Assembly: GCA_900696465.1 (NCBI GenBank)
Contig: CAADGE010000029.1
Span: 105,567 to 169,566 of the forward strand
DNA: 64,000 nt
From: an uncultured Planctomycetota bacterium
GTDB lineage: Bacteria > Planctomycetota > Phycisphaerae > UBA1845 > UTPLA1
Reading direction: 5' to 3'
Positions 16,016-25,907 of the stretch are shown here, piece after piece. Made by a program: the position numbers and the translations under genes. Every line of letters begins with the position of its first letter. Position 1 is the first letter of the stretch. The notes beneath the pieces were generated by a model that saw only the letters and a program-made list of their open reading frames with translations, was not told the DNA's origin and did no database searches.

Positions 16016-17512
16016 ATGTCAGCTACCTACGAGTCGTTCATCGCTGCTGTTCGCGAGATAGGCGTACTTGGCTCCGTCGAAGCCCTGCTCGATTGGGACA
16101 GCGAGACATACATGCCCGAGGGCGGTCTCATGGCGCGTGCGGAGCAGATTTCGCTCATCGCCTCCTTAACGCACGAACGGCGGACAAGCCCGAAGATCGG
16201 CGAGTGGCTTTCGCAGCTCGAAGGTCGCGTCGACGATCCCGCAGCGCAGACGAACGTCCGGGAGGTGCGCCGCGCCTACGATCGGGCGACGAAGCTCCCG
16301 GCAGAGTTGGTCCGCCGGCTGTCGAAAGTCACGGTGGTGTCCAAGGAGGCATGGGGCAAGGCCCGGGCGGATTCAGATTTCGCCGCGTTCGCGCCGCACC
16401 TGTCGGAGCTGGTCGATCTCAAGCGCCAGGTTGCCGATCTCGTCGGCTACCGTGGCGAGCGCTACGACGCCCTGCTCGATGAATATGAACCGGGAATGAC
16501 TGCCGCGGAGGTCGAAGCCGTCTTTACTGCATTGCGCGGCCCGCTGTCGGACTTCGTCAAGCAGATTGCCGCAGCCCCCCGAAAGCCGGATGCTTCCATT
16601 TTGCATCGTCACTTTCCACGCGCGGCGCAGGAAAAGTTCTCTCGACGGATCGCAGAGGCCATCGGCTTTGATTTTCAGTGTGGCCGGCTCGATGTCTCAA
16701 AACACCCGTTCTGCAGCGGTGTCGGACCGGTCGATGTCCGGCTAACGACGCGCTACTATGAAGATTTCTTCTCGCCGTCCGTCTTCGGCGTCATGCACGA
16801 GGCAGGACACGGTATGTATGAGCAGGGACTGCCGACAGAACATCTCTTCACGCCTGCGGGCCAGGCCGTGAGTCTGGGTATCCACGAATCGCAGTCGCGG
16901 TTATGGGAAAATTTTGTCGGCCGCAGCCGGGAGTTCTGGGAAGGGCTTTATCCGGAGTGCAGATCGAACTTCAGCGAAGCGCTGGGCAGCGTTGCGCTCG
17001 ACGACTTCCACGCGGCGATCAACATCGTCGAGCCGTCCTTTATCCGCGTCGAGGCCGACGAGGTCACGTACAACCTGCACATCATCCTGCGTTTCGAGAT
17101 TGAGCGAGCGCTCATCGGCGGCAAGCTGGAAGCCCGCGACGTACCCGAGGCGTGGAATGCGAAAATGAAGGAAGTGCTCGGCATCACGCCACCGGATGCC
17201 GCGCGGGGCTGCCTGCAGGATATCCACTGGTCGGCCGGGTTGTTTGGCTACTTCCCGACGTATGCACTGGGCAATCTTTACGCCGCGCAGTTTTTTGAGG
17301 CCGCTGAAAAGGTGATGCCCCGCCTGCGAGGCGACATCCGTGCCGGCAACTTTGCCGACCTGCTTGCCTGGCTGCGGGGCAACATCCACCAGCACGGCAT
17401 GCGCTATTTGCCCGGCGAACTCGTCCAGCGCGTGACCGGGCGACCACTCTCAATCGAGCCGTTCCTGAACTACGTCCGCACAAAATTCTCGCCGTTGTAT
17501 GGACTTCGTTGA
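16016..17512 (+). CDS. Carboxypeptidase Taq, M32 family metallopeptidase
   Basis: 498 residues, the usual M32 length. The zinc site is intact: HEAGH with His261, Glu262 and His265, and the third ligand Glu291 in IHESQSRLWEN. Other family segments are SETYMPEGG near 31, GYRGERYDALLDEYEPGMT, DVRLTTRYYEDF, and DIHWSAGLFGYFPTYALGN near 400. It removes C-terminal residues from peptides in the cytoplasm. GGAGG is five bases before the ATG; the open frame back to 15914 is not conserved in character. A single gene, with queG converging from the right. Confidence 0.96.
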   Translation: MSATYESFIAAVREIGVLGSVEALLDWDSETYMPEGGLMARAEQISLIASLTHERRTSPKIGEWLSQLEGRVDDPAAQTNVREVRRAYDRATKLPAELVRRLSKVTVVSKEAWGKARADSDFAAFAPHLSELVDLKRQVADLVGYRGERYDALLDEYEPGMTAAEVEAVFTALRGPLSDFVKQIAAAPRKPDASILHRHFPRAAQEKFSRRIAEAIGFDFQCGRLDVSKHPFCSGVGPVDVRLTTRYYEDFFSPSVFGVMHEAGHGMYEQGLPTEHLFTPAGQAVSLGIHESQSRLWENFVGRSREFWEGLYPECRSNFSEALGSVALDDFHAAINIVEPSFIRVEADEVTYNLHIILRFEIERALIGGKLEARDVPEAWNAKMKEVLGITPPDAARGCLQDIHWSAGLFGYFPTYALGNLYAAQFFEAAEKVMPRLRGDIRAGNFADLLAWLRGNIHQHGMRYLPGELVQRVTGRPLSIEPFLNYVRTKFSPLYGLR

Positions 17513-17529
17513 ACCGTGCGAGCAGCAGA

Positions 17530-18462
17530 TCACGGACTCGCGAGCCGCGCATTTCTCTTCCACATGTCGAGTCTCGCCCGATCCGTGGCCCTGCCCTTTG
17601 TGAAGTCCTGATAGGCCGCGTCATCCCACATGAGGATGTCGGACAGGAGCGGCCGCGCGGCATCGTCACGGGCAGGTGCGAACCGTGCTTCGCGCGTCAA
17701 CGGCGCATCCTTGTTGTAGGGGCAGACCTGTTGACAGACATCGCAACCGAAGACCCATTCGCCGAGCTTATCCGCCAATGCCGGATCGATTTCACCGCGA
17801 TGCTCAATCGTCAGGTAGGAGATGCACTGTCGGGCGTCCATTTCGTAGGGACGTGGAAAGGCCTGCGTGGGACACGCATCGAGGCAGCGTGTGCAGGTGC
17901 CGCAGTGATCAGTCTGCGGCGTGTCAGGGGTCAGCTCCAGGTCGGTCATGATCTCGCCGAGAAAGAAGTAGGATCCGAGCGATGCGTCGAGCACCATCGT
18001 GTTCTTGCCAATCCATCCGATGCCGGCCATCGCCGCAAGCTCGCGCTCGATGATTGCTGAAGTATCGACGCAGACTTTCGCATCGAAGGGTTCGGCGATC
18101 TGCTCACGCAGTCGAGAGACGAGCTGCTCCAGTTTTTCGCGGACGACGACGTGGTAGTCCTCGCCCCAAGCGTACATGGCTACTCGGCCGCGTTGTGTGT
18201 CACCGGAAGAGTCCGGTTCGGGCTGATGGTAATTGAGTGCCGCAACGATGACGCTTCTTGCCGACGGCAACCAGGCGCGAACGTCGATGCGGGATTCAAC
18301 ATGGCGATGCAGATAGCCCATTGTGCCGGCGCGGCCTTCAGCGAGCCAGCGGCGCAGGTAGTCGCCATGAGGGATCGGCGCGGCCAGCGCAATGCCACAA
18401 CGATCGAAACCGATCTCAGCGGCGATCTTCTTGACGATGGCAGCACGCTCGCCGCTGTTCAC
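17530..18462 (-). CDS. queG: Epoxyqueuosine reductase QueG
   Basis: 310 residues. QueG reduces epoxyqueuosine to queuosine in tRNA using a cobalamin and two [4Fe-4S] clusters. Visible motifs: GIALAAPIPHGDYLRRWLAE near 20, WGEDYHVVVREKL, the family Asp segment CVDTSAIIERELAAMAGIGW, and cluster ligands in CGTCTRCLDACPTQAF and CDVCQQVCPYN plus the intermediate Cys in ARQCISYLTIE. The start is GTG at 18462 with AGGGGAG upstream, 13 bp after the stop of the phosphoglucose-isomerase-like gene, so the two are co-transcribed. The usual C-terminal HEAT extension of some QueG proteins is absent. Confidence 0.95.
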   Translation of the reverse strand: MNSGERAAIVKKIAAEIGFDRCGIALAAPIPHGDYLRRWLAEGRAGTMGYLHRHVESRIDVRAWLPSARSVIVAALNYHQPEPDSSGDTQRGRVAMYAWGEDYHVVVREKLEQLVSRLREQIAEPFDAKVCVDTSAIIERELAAMAGIGWIGKNTMVLDASLGSYFFLGEIMTDLELTPDTPQTDHCGTCTRCLDACPTQAFPRPYEMDARQCISYLTIEHRGEIDPALADKLGEWVFGCDVCQQVCPYNKDAPLTREARFAPARDDAARPLLSDILMWDDAAYQDFTKGRATDRARLDMWKRNARLASP

Positions 18463-18475
18463 GCGATGAACTCCC

Positions 18476-20107
18476 CTACGTGACTGCCTTCCTGATCAGC
18501 GCCTCTGCGGCGCTGCGGTCTGCCAGCCACTGGGCCGCACGCGTGCGTACGGCCTTGACCTCGGGATTTGAGCCGGGATCGACGCCGATCAGTCGCGAAT
18601 ACACGAGCGTCGTATCGGCCCAGAGCTGACCGAGCCACGCCGAGGCAGACAGATCGACGCGATCGACGGTGATGAGGACCGTCGGCATTTTCTCGCTGCA
18701 GCGTTTGACGTTCGCCAGGGCGAGCACCAGGTCGACATCGGCGGCCGTGAGGCCGGCGTGCTCGGGCTGCAACGCATCAGCGGAAGGCAGCAGCAGGGGA
18801 TGCGACAGGGCGTCTGCCGGACACGGGCAACCGGTTGGTGCCGTGTCTCGGCGTGTCGCCAGCAGAAAGATAGCCATCTTGTGCTCGGCCGTGCCGAGGA
18901 TGGCTTCGAGGTTCATGTGCGAATCGCGCGGCAGGCCGAGATAGCGCGACATGGTGATGTCGTTGCCGTCGCGATTGACACCTTCGTTCCAGTATTGGCA
19001 AAACTCATCGGCGCTGAATCGCAACAGTTCATGGTTCGTGCCGAGGTAAATGTGGTTGATGCGGTAGCGAAGCTGCTGAATGCGCAGATACTGGGCCAGC
19101 ACGACCGGAAGCGAGGCCGGCTCGGCGAGGTTCATCGCTTCGCACGCTGATTGGATGATCGACCAGTAGGCGGTCACGTCCAGCCCGGCGACGTGCATCG
19201 GGGCCATGAGGATCGGTGTCTTGTTGCGACCGTAGCGGCCGGATACTTCGCTCGGTAGTTCGAGAAGCAGATTGCCGTCGCGCCGGGCCAGCGCTGCCAG
19301 TGGGCCGCTGTTGGCGAAGACGATACGCTTCGCTGTGCGCGGCGTCAGCTCATGCAGCTTGACGGTCTCCTCCGTGATCCCGCTGCGGGAAAACTCCATG
19401 AACAGCGTATTGTCCGCCGTGGCGTCCGCCGGCAGGGCGGCGATTTCCTTCGGTGAATTGGCCAGCAACCACGTCGTACGACAGTCCGGCCGGGCATTGG
19501 CCAGCGCGGAGACGAAGTAGTTGAATTGCTCGTTGGCGCCGATACCGCTGTTGACGAGATACTTCGGACCGGTTGCGCCGAAGTGCTGCCGGAGGTAGGC
19601 ATCAATTCGCGGTGCGTCGGCTGCCAGCCACTTCTTTGCATATGCCGCAGGGCGATCACGATACAGCACCCCCAGGGGATCGGCCGACGCAGTCGGCGCG
19701 AACGTTGAGATCGACTTGCGGACCGTATCAAGCACGGCGGCAGGTGCCCGCGTCGGTTCGTTGAAGGCGGGTCCCAATGAGCGGACCTGGATCGCGCCCG
19801 CCGCCAGCTTGTACACAGCGTTGAACGTCAACGGTGGCCCTGTGGTTTCATCGCTGTCATGTTTCGCGGTCGGCGCCGCGAGGCGGGCCAGTACCCCGCC
19901 GAAACCGTGGGCCTCCAGGAGCTGGCGTGCATCGGTATCCGAAATCCGCCATGCCTCCGCGACGTTGTCGATAAGCTTCTGCGGGTTGATGGCTCCGGCG
20001 AGCGCGTCCTCCATGCGGGCTTTGGAGGCCGGGGCGAGCTTGAATTGCCTGCTCGCCGCCTGAGACGCCTGTGCCAATCGCTGCGAGATGGTGGTCACTT
20101 CCTCCAT
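18476..20107 (-). CDS. Phosphoglucose isomerase-like SIS-domain protein
   Basis: 543 residues. A two-SIS-domain layout resembling glucose-6-phosphate isomerase but divergent: KYLVNSGIGANEQFNYFVSA in the first domain, FMEFSRSGITEETVKLHE matching the sugar-phosphate Ser/Thr loop of PGI (SKTFTTxET), LLELPSEVSGRYGRNKTP replacing the VGGRFS region, and a later GTNHELLRFSADEFCQYWNE. The N-terminal 100 residues are helical, as in PGI. Whether the substrate is glucose-6-phosphate is uncertain. The start at 20107 has GGAGGAGAG upstream. It lies 36 bp after the glycosyltransferase and 13 bp before queG, apparently one operon. Confidence 0.7.
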   Translation of the reverse strand: MEEVTTISQRLAQASQAASRQFKLAPASKARMEDALAGAINPQKLIDNVAEAWRISDTDARQLLEAHGFGGVLARLAAPTAKHDSDETTGPPLTFNAVYKLAAGAIQVRSLGPAFNEPTRAPAAVLDTVRKSISTFAPTASADPLGVLYRDRPAAYAKKWLAADAPRIDAYLRQHFGATGPKYLVNSGIGANEQFNYFVSALANARPDCRTTWLLANSPKEIAALPADATADNTLFMEFSRSGITEETVKLHELTPRTAKRIVFANSGPLAALARRDGNLLLELPSEVSGRYGRNKTPILMAPMHVAGLDVTAYWSIIQSACEAMNLAEPASLPVVLAQYLRIQQLRYRINHIYLGTNHELLRFSADEFCQYWNEGVNRDGNDITMSRYLGLPRDSHMNLEAILGTAEHKMAIFLLATRRDTAPTGCPCPADALSHPLLLPSADALQPEHAGLTAADVDLVLALANVKRCSEKMPTVLITVDRVDLSASAWLGQLWADTTLVYSRLIGVDPGSNPEVKAVRTRAAQWLADRSAAEALIRKAVT

Positions 20108-20143
20108 CGCTCTCCTCCGCCGGCCGACGCGCAGTCGCACCGT

Positions 20144-21151
20144 CTAGGCATTGTTTCGCACGCCGCCTTCTGCAGTGTGTACTTCTTCGCCCAAGTCGCG
20201 CCCGCGCCGTCGCCGTCGCAACAGCGAGCCGAGTTCGAGAAAGCGGAAGTTGATCAACTGAACGATCACGCCGATGCTGGCGGCAATGAGACTCATCGCC
20301 GTCAGGGTTGCCGCGAGGATGGTCAGACTCAGCCGGTAGCCCGAATCCGGTTGCCACTTTCCAACGTACACGGTCACGCCCAGCACGACGGCCACCAGAA
20401 AGAGCGCGATCGCCAGCCCGCCGAAGAACGTCAGCGGTTTGTACGAGCGAAACAGACTGAGAATCTTGAAGATGACCCGCAGGCCGTCCTGAAAGGTATT
20501 GAGTTTCGATTCGCTGCCCTCGGGCCGCGCGCCGTACTCGACCGGCACCTCCTGAATAACCCAGCGGTGATACAGGCACTGGACGGTCATTTCCGTCTCG
20601 ATGTCGAAACCCACCGCACAGACCGGAAGATTGTCGGCCACCTCGCGCGTGAATGCCCGATAGCCGCTCATGATGTCCGTGAGCTTCGCACGAAAGATCA
20701 GATTCACCATGGTGCGGACAAGGCGGTTGCCCAGAACGTGAAAACGGCGGTAGGCCGCTTCGTGATCCAGGGCTTCGCGACGCCCGACGACCATGTCCGC
20801 CCGACCGGCGAGGACCGGCGCCAGTAGATCGCGGGCACGGCGGGCCGGATAGGTGTCATCGCCATCGACCATGAGGTAGTAATCTGCGTCTACCTTTTCA
20901 AACATGGCAGCGACCACATGGCCCTTGCCCTGCTTCTTTTCGTGGATGACGACAGCGCCGGCAGCACGTGCCAACTCGCCGGTTCCATCCGCGCTGTTGT
21001 TGTCGAAGACGTAGATGACCGCCTCCGGCAGGGCTGCCTGAAAATCGGCGATGACCTTGCCGATGGTGGCCGCTTCGTTGTAGCACGGAATCAGCACCGC
21101 GATCCGCGGTGTGCCGGGCTGCTGGGGCTGTTTCATACGCCGATCGGTCAT
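20144..21151 (-). CDS. Family 2 glycosyltransferase, dolichol-phosphate-sugar synthase-like
   Basis: 335 residues. A GT-A catalytic domain (about 15-230) with VLIPCYNEAATIGKVI, YVFDNNSADGTGELA, the metal-binding DGDDTYP, and SGYRAFTREV; then two membrane helices (about 245-270 and 280-305). This is the layout of polyprenyl-phosphate glycosyltransferases that move a sugar from a nucleotide donor to a lipid carrier. Donor and lipid are unknown. The ATG at 21151 has no clear ribosome site; the ATG five codons later is an alternative. First gene of the apparent leftward operon with the PGI-like gene and queG. Confidence 0.88.
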   Translation of the reverse strand: MTDRRMKQPQQPGTPRIAVLIPCYNEAATIGKVIADFQAALPEAVIYVFDNNSADGTGELARAAGAVVIHEKKQGKGHVVAAMFEKVDADYYLMVDGDDTYPARRARDLLAPVLAGRADMVVGRREALDHEAAYRRFHVLGNRLVRTMVNLIFRAKLTDIMSGYRAFTREVADNLPVCAVGFDIETEMTVQCLYHRWVIQEVPVEYGARPEGSESKLNTFQDGLRVIFKILSLFRSYKPLTFFGGLAIALFLVAVVLGVTVYVGKWQPDSGYRLSLTILAATLTAMSLIAASIGVIVQLINFRFLELGSLLRRRRRGRDLGEEVHTAEGGVRNNA

Positions 21152-21297
21152 ACGCGACTAGCTTCGTTCGGCGGCAAGATCGTGTCAATGCGGGAGTTGG
21201 GTGGATGCACCGCCAGTGACGAATCTGCATCGGATCGCGGGTGAAAATTGCGATTGCAATCCGAACAAAAACCGAATATGCTGCCGGCCGGTGTCCA

Positions 21298-22407
21298 ATG
21301 GCTGTCAAGCTGGTCAGCAATCCTCCGAATCCGTATCTCTCGCAGTACAGCGAGTTGCTCGGACCTGCGCCGGCGGTCAAGGTGGAGGTTTACGAAGAAA
21401 CCGCCGCCAGCATCCTGTCGGAAAATGACAGCCCGGATATCCCGTTTCGCTGGTCGGCCAACCCCTACCGCGGGTGTCAGCACGCCTGCGCCTACTGTTA
21501 CGCGCGGCCTTACCACGAGTATCTCGGCATGGGCGCCGGGACGGATTTCGATACTAAGCTGGTCGCTAAGGTGAACGCTGCCGAACTGCTGCGAAAGGAA
21601 ATCGCCGCCGACCGACGACGCCGGGAACAGGCAGAAACGCGTTCCACGAAGCGTGTTCCGGTTGATTCGATCTGCTTCTCCGGCGTGACGGATTGCTACC
21701 AGCCCCTCGAGGCCGTCTATCGACTGACGCGGTCGTGTCTTGAGGTCTGTCTGGACTTTCGTATGCCGGTCTCGATCGTGACGAAAAGCTACCTCATCAT
21801 GCGCGACGCGCATCTGCTGGCTTCACTGGGGCGTGCGGCCGGCGCGGTCGTCTATCAGAGCATCCCATTTTCCGATGACAAGCTGGCCCGACTGATTGAG
21901 CCGCAGGCGCCGCCGCCTTCCCGCCGCTTCGAGGCCATGCGTCGTCTCACCGCCGCCGGCGTTGCGGTCGGTGTGATGGTGGCGCCGATTATTCCCGGGC
22001 TCAATGACAAGGAAATACCTGCCGTGCTTCGGCGCGCGGCCGAGTCCGGCGCATCGTTCGCCGGCTACACGGCGCTACGGTTACCCGGCAGTGTGGAGTC
22101 GGTGTTTCTCGAACGGCTTCGATCCGCGTTGCCGCTTCGTGCCGGACACATCGAATCGCGCATCCGCGAAATGCGCGGCGGCAAGCTGAACGATTCACGC
22201 TTCGGGTCTCGTATGACCGGCGAAGGCGAATACTGGCAGAGCATTCGTTCCCTGTTCTCGGTGTCAGCCGCACGCTTCGGGCTGGTATCCGGCGAACGCT
22301 CGGCCGGGCGAATCGCCCCTGTCAATTCCCCGGCCGGACGGATTTCCACCGCACCATCAGCTCACCCCGCGGCGGATTCATCGCAGTTGCGATTTGATTT
22401 CTCCTGA
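21298..22407 (+). CDS. PA0069-family radical SAM protein (SPL-like)
   Basis: 369 residues. The radical SAM cluster motif is CQHACAYCYARPYHEYLGMG (C-x3-C-x2-C), typical of the PA0069 group related to spore photoproduct lyase. Other family segments are NPYRGC before it, DSICFSGVTDCYQPLEAVY, VSIVTKSYLIMRD, and GVMVAPIIPGLND. Function in this group is not established. The ATG at 21298 was chosen; a GTG at 21241 in the same frame is possible, since neither has a strong ribosome site. It is divergent from the glycosyltransferase gene. Confidence 0.88.
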   Translation: MAVKLVSNPPNPYLSQYSELLGPAPAVKVEVYEETAASILSENDSPDIPFRWSANPYRGCQHACAYCYARPYHEYLGMGAGTDFDTKLVAKVNAAELLRKEIAADRRRREQAETRSTKRVPVDSICFSGVTDCYQPLEAVYRLTRSCLEVCLDFRMPVSIVTKSYLIMRDAHLLASLGRAAGAVVYQSIPFSDDKLARLIEPQAPPPSRRFEAMRRLTAAGVAVGVMVAPIIPGLNDKEIPAVLRRAAESGASFAGYTALRLPGSVESVFLERLRSALPLRAGHIESRIREMRGGKLNDSRFGSRMTGEGEYWQSIRSLFSVSAARFGLVSGERSAGRIAPVNSPAGRISTAPSAHPAADSSQLRFDFS

Positions 22408-22606
22408 TCAACCGAACCCGTTCTGCTGATTGTATCGGGTTTAAGAACAACCGACCCGCCGGTCCTGCAATGAATCGAACTGGAGAATCCAGAATTCGTG
22501 ATTCTGCTTTCGACAATCTCCGCATCTCCGGGTAGTCTACTTCCGCGATCTCGCAGCCCGCGCGTATCACGTATTCGGAGAGACGACGAGAAGGAGAACG
22601 AACGCC

Positions 22607-23530
22607 GTGAGCAGCACAACCACGGAGCCCGAGAAGCTGGAGCCGGCGCTGGAGCGCCTCACGCCGGAAGCCCTTCAATCGGCCCGGCTGATGGCCGCCC
22701 GATCGCAACAGCGAGCGGCGTCGGGGCGTTCCACCCTCGCGGCGCCGGATCCCTGCGTGCCGCTGCAGGGCTTTCTGATGCTCGATGCCCTGGTCCGGCT
22801 GTTCATCTGGGGCAGCTCAATGGCGTTTGCCTTCATGGCGGCCACGGCGCTCGGATGGTGGCCCGCGGAAAATCCTTTCGGCGGCGCTCCCGCGGTGGCG
22901 TGGGCATGGGGCGGCGCCATCGTGAAATGGGTCGTCCTGTATAACCTGATCTACATCGCCGAACTCATTCTGCTGCGTCTGGCGATACCAACTCCGGAGC
23001 CCGGTATTTATTCGACGATCAAGCCGCCTGATCTGCGCAAGCGTTCCGATCGCCAGGTCTTGTATTCCTGCCTGATCGCGCTGCTCACCAAGGCCCGCTA
23101 CGAAGCGCCGTTTCCCGCGTTTCTCGTTTTTCATGCGTCCAACATCTGGCCGCTTCGGGCACTGATGGGCCGGGTCTTCGGGCCGCGTTCGCGGTCGTGC
23201 TACGTCACCGATCCGCTGATTCTCGATCCGCATCTCGTGGAAATCGGTCGTAACGTGGTCATTGGCTCCGGCGCGAACATTGCCGGTCATTGCCAGCTCC
23301 CCGACATGGTCGTGGTGCGCAGGACGATCATTGAGGATGACGTGGTAATCGGCGCCAACACCACGATCTTCGGCGGCGTGCACATCCACCGCGGCGCCAT
23401 GATCGCCGCCGGTTCAGTCGTCGCGCCTTTCACGGTCGTCGGATCATGCGAGTACTGGTCCGGCGTCCCGGCCGTTAAAGTCCGCGACCTCACCCCGCCG
23501 GCCTACATGGCAGGGAACGCCCGTCCGTAA
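22607..23530 (+). CDS. Membrane-associated hexapeptide-repeat acyltransferase-like protein
   Basis: 307 residues, GTG start with AAGGAG upstream. Two or three membrane segments occur in the first 130 residues (LFIWGSSMAFAFMAATALG and AIVKWVVLYNLIYIAELILL). The C-terminal half is a left-handed beta helix with I-G-x-N type repeats: LVEIGRNVVIGSGANIAGHC, DDVVIGANTTIFGGVHIHRG, AMIAAGSVVAPFTVVG. That fold is used by acyltransferases such as LpxA or colanic-acid modifying enzymes. The segment VGSCEYWSGVPAVKVRDL closes the helix in the way of NodL/CysE relatives. Probably a polysaccharide O-acyl transfer or anhydrase-like role; not determined. Confidence 0.75.
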   Translation: MSSTTTEPEKLEPALERLTPEALQSARLMAARSQQRAASGRSTLAAPDPCVPLQGFLMLDALVRLFIWGSSMAFAFMAATALGWWPAENPFGGAPAVAWAWGGAIVKWVVLYNLIYIAELILLRLAIPTPEPGIYSTIKPPDLRKRSDRQVLYSCLIALLTKARYEAPFPAFLVFHASNIWPLRALMGRVFGPRSRSCYVTDPLILDPHLVEIGRNVVIGSGANIAGHCQLPDMVVVRRTIIEDDVVIGANTTIFGGVHIHRGAMIAAGSVVAPFTVVGSCEYWSGVPAVKVRDLTPPAYMAGNARP

Positions 23531-23549
23531 CACACTTGTGAAATTTCGG

Positions 23550-24257
23550 TCACGCCGAGGGCGAGCAGCACATCATCAGCAGCATCGGCCAGCCCAGGTA
23601 CTTCATCGCGCGAGGCGACTGCGCCGCGATGGTTTCATCCACCATGTGCTCGCTCAGATGATCGATTCGCAATCCGGCACGCAGCGCGGCCATTACGAAA
23701 TCGCTGAGCTGATTCGGGTGACTTTGCGGCCGCGTTTCACGGCCGGACACCGGATCGGTGAATCGGGCCTGCACGCCGCGCCACATCATGGCCGGATGCA
23801 TGGCCGAAATGACGATGCGTCCCGATGGCCGGCAGACCCGGGCAAACTCACGATACAACAGATCGAGGTTTGCGATGTGCTCCAGTACCAGCGCGCACAG
23901 GACTCGATCGAACGATGCCGAATCGCAAGGAATGGGCAGCGCGAGGTCGTGATGCAGGAGCCGAATACGCTCCCAGCCGGGCTTGGACCTGGCGCGATCG
24001 AGCATCCCATCAGAGAAATCCAGCGCGGTCACATCGGCACCTTGCGCGGAAAGCCGCAGTGCATGACGACCGGTACCGCAGCCCACGTCCAGCACGGAAA
24101 GTCCGGCGACCGGCCCGAGTAATTCCGCAACGCGCGGGGTTTCGAGGGCGATGAGCGGATTGTCCTCCCGGTCGTAGATGGCTGCCCAGCGGTCATAACC
24201 CTCACGCGTCGGCAAATGGTCAATCACGTTGCCTGGCGAGGGTGTCTGCTCTTGCAT
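23550..24257 (-). CDS. Class I SAM-dependent methyltransferase
   Basis: 235 residues from the ATG at 24257. The SAM-binding motif I is LSVLDVGCGTGRHAL (about 52-66), motif II is ADVTALDFSDGMLDRAR, and RVLCALVLEHIANLDLLYRE and CRPSGRIVISAMHPAM follow, as in UbiE/BioC-like methyltransferases. An N-terminal segment GYDRWAAIYDREDNPLIALE is also typical. Substrate unknown. The ATG at 24275 is an alternative; 24257 is preferred for a GGAG upstream. Its 3' end faces the hexapeptide gene with 19 bp between stop codons. Confidence 0.88.
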   Translation of the reverse strand: MQEQTPSPGNVIDHLPTREGYDRWAAIYDREDNPLIALETPRVAELLGPVAGLSVLDVGCGTGRHALRLSAQGADVTALDFSDGMLDRARSKPGWERIRLLHHDLALPIPCDSASFDRVLCALVLEHIANLDLLYREFARVCRPSGRIVISAMHPAMMWRGVQARFTDPVSGRETRPQSHPNQLSDFVMAALRAGLRIDHLSEHMVDETIAAQSPRAMKYLGWPMLLMMCCSPSA

Positions 24258-24576
24258 CGTTCTTGTCCGCTCCATTTGCTTGCGATCGGGACAATAAGTA
24301 CCGGTGATTCGACAGGTCTGTCAACCGTAGCTTCGATCACGGTCGATGGGCGGCCTTGTTTGACCCACCCGAGACAATTAGGATGACCGCGAAATACGCT
24401 CGGAGTGGAATGGTGCGGTTTGCCCCGCCGTCCGGGTGAGTTTTCTCCTGCCACGGAACAGGAATTGCGATCATGAAGGTACAGCATGATGACTACAAAC
24501 GGCGCTGACGACGGATCGTTTTTGTGCAGTCTGAACCGTGTCTGGTGACCGTTTCCTGGAGAAGGAGTTCGCTTAC

Positions 24577-25827
24577 ATGTCGGAAATGAACCCATTCAAG
24601 ATCGCCCAACAACAACTCGACGAAGCCGCCCGAAAACTGGGGCTCGACCCCGCCACGCATGAACTGCTCCGATGGCCCATGCGCGAATATCGTTTCACGC
24701 TGCCGGTCAAGATGGACAACGGGCAGACGCGAATCTTTCACGGTTATCGCGTGCAGTACAACGCCGCGCGCGGTCCGACCAAGGGCGGGCTCCGCTGGCA
24801 CCCGGACGAAACGATCGACACGGTGCGTGCCCTTGCCGCGTGGATGACCTGGAAATGCGCCGTGGTGAATATCCCGCTCGGTGGTGGCAAAGGCGGCGTC
24901 ACCTGCAACCCGAAGGAAATGAGCGAAGGCGAGAAGGAGCGTCTCTCGCGGGCGTACATTCGTGCGGTTGCCCGAGAGCTGGGCGTGCATCGAGATGTGC
25001 CCGCACCGGATGTCTACACGACCCCGCAGATCATGGCCTGGATGATGGACGAATTCGAGGCGATCTATGGCGAAAGCCATCCCGGTGTGATTACGGGCAA
25101 GCCGATCGCGCTGGGCGGCTCGGAGGGCCGCGGCGATGCCACGGCCCGCGGCGGCGTGTATGTGGTGCGGGAAGCCGCGAAGAAGATCAAGCTCGACGTG
25201 AGCAAGGCGTCCTATGCGATTCAGGGTTTCGGCAACGCCGGCCAGTTCGCAGCGACGCTGCATCGGGAGATTCTCGGCGGCGGCAAGCTGATCGCGGTGA
25301 GCGATTCGCGCGGCGGTGTTATGTCGAAGAGCGGCATCGATCCTTCAGCGATCGTCAAGCACAAGCTCGAGACCGGCAAGGTCGAGGGCTTCCCCGGAAC
25401 GACGCCGGTTAGCAACAGCGAACTGCTGGAACTCGATGTCGACGTGCTCTATCCCTCGGCGCTCGAAGGCGCGATCACCGGGGCGAACGCCGGGAACATC
25501 AAGGCCAAGATCGTGTGCGAGCTGGCGAACGGACCCACGACTCCGGAGGCGGACGCCATCCTCCACAAGAACGGTATTCTCGTCCTGCCGGATTTCATGG
25601 CCAACGCCGGCGGCGTCACCGTCAGCTACTTCGAGCAGGTTCAGAACACCTATAACTATTACTGGTCGATGGCCGACATCGATCAGCAACTCGATCGAAG
25701 GATGACCGACGCTTTCGAGGCCGTCTACACAACGCGCGAGCGGGCAAAAGTTCACATGCGGCTCGCTGCGTACATGGTCGCCGTCACGCGGGTTGCCGAG
25801 GCCTGCAAGCTGCGCGGCTGGGTATAA
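24577..25827 (+). CDS. Glutamate dehydrogenase 1 (Glu/Leu/Phe/Val family)
   Basis: 416 residues. Interconverts glutamate with 2-oxoglutarate and ammonia. Substrate-domain motifs are KMDNGQTRIFHGYRVQYN, GPTKGGLRWHP and IPLGGGKGGVTCNP with the catalytic Lys; the Rossmann domain has SYAIQGFGNAGQFAA. PDFMANAGGVTVSYFEQVQN is the C-terminal family signature. The ATG at 24577 has AAGGAG nine bases upstream. A second paralogue lies at 38587-39936, so the organism probably uses two with different cofactor or regulation. No metabolic partner is adjacent. NAD or NADP preference is not clear from sequence. Confidence 0.95.
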   Translation: MSEMNPFKIAQQQLDEAARKLGLDPATHELLRWPMREYRFTLPVKMDNGQTRIFHGYRVQYNAARGPTKGGLRWHPDETIDTVRALAAWMTWKCAVVNIPLGGGKGGVTCNPKEMSEGEKERLSRAYIRAVARELGVHRDVPAPDVYTTPQIMAWMMDEFEAIYGESHPGVITGKPIALGGSEGRGDATARGGVYVVREAAKKIKLDVSKASYAIQGFGNAGQFAATLHREILGGGKLIAVSDSRGGVMSKSGIDPSAIVKHKLETGKVEGFPGTTPVSNSELLELDVDVLYPSALEGAITGANAGNIKAKIVCELANGPTTPEADAILHKNGILVLPDFMANAGGVTVSYFEQVQNTYNYYWSMADIDQQLDRRMTDAFEAVYTTRERAKVHMRLAAYMVAVTRVAEACKLRGWV

Positions 25828-25907
25828 TCAGCCCGCCTCTGCTCCGCTGGTATTGATTCAAGATAGCGGACTAGAATGAACATGTTCGGGCCGGCAGGAG
25901 GTGTGTC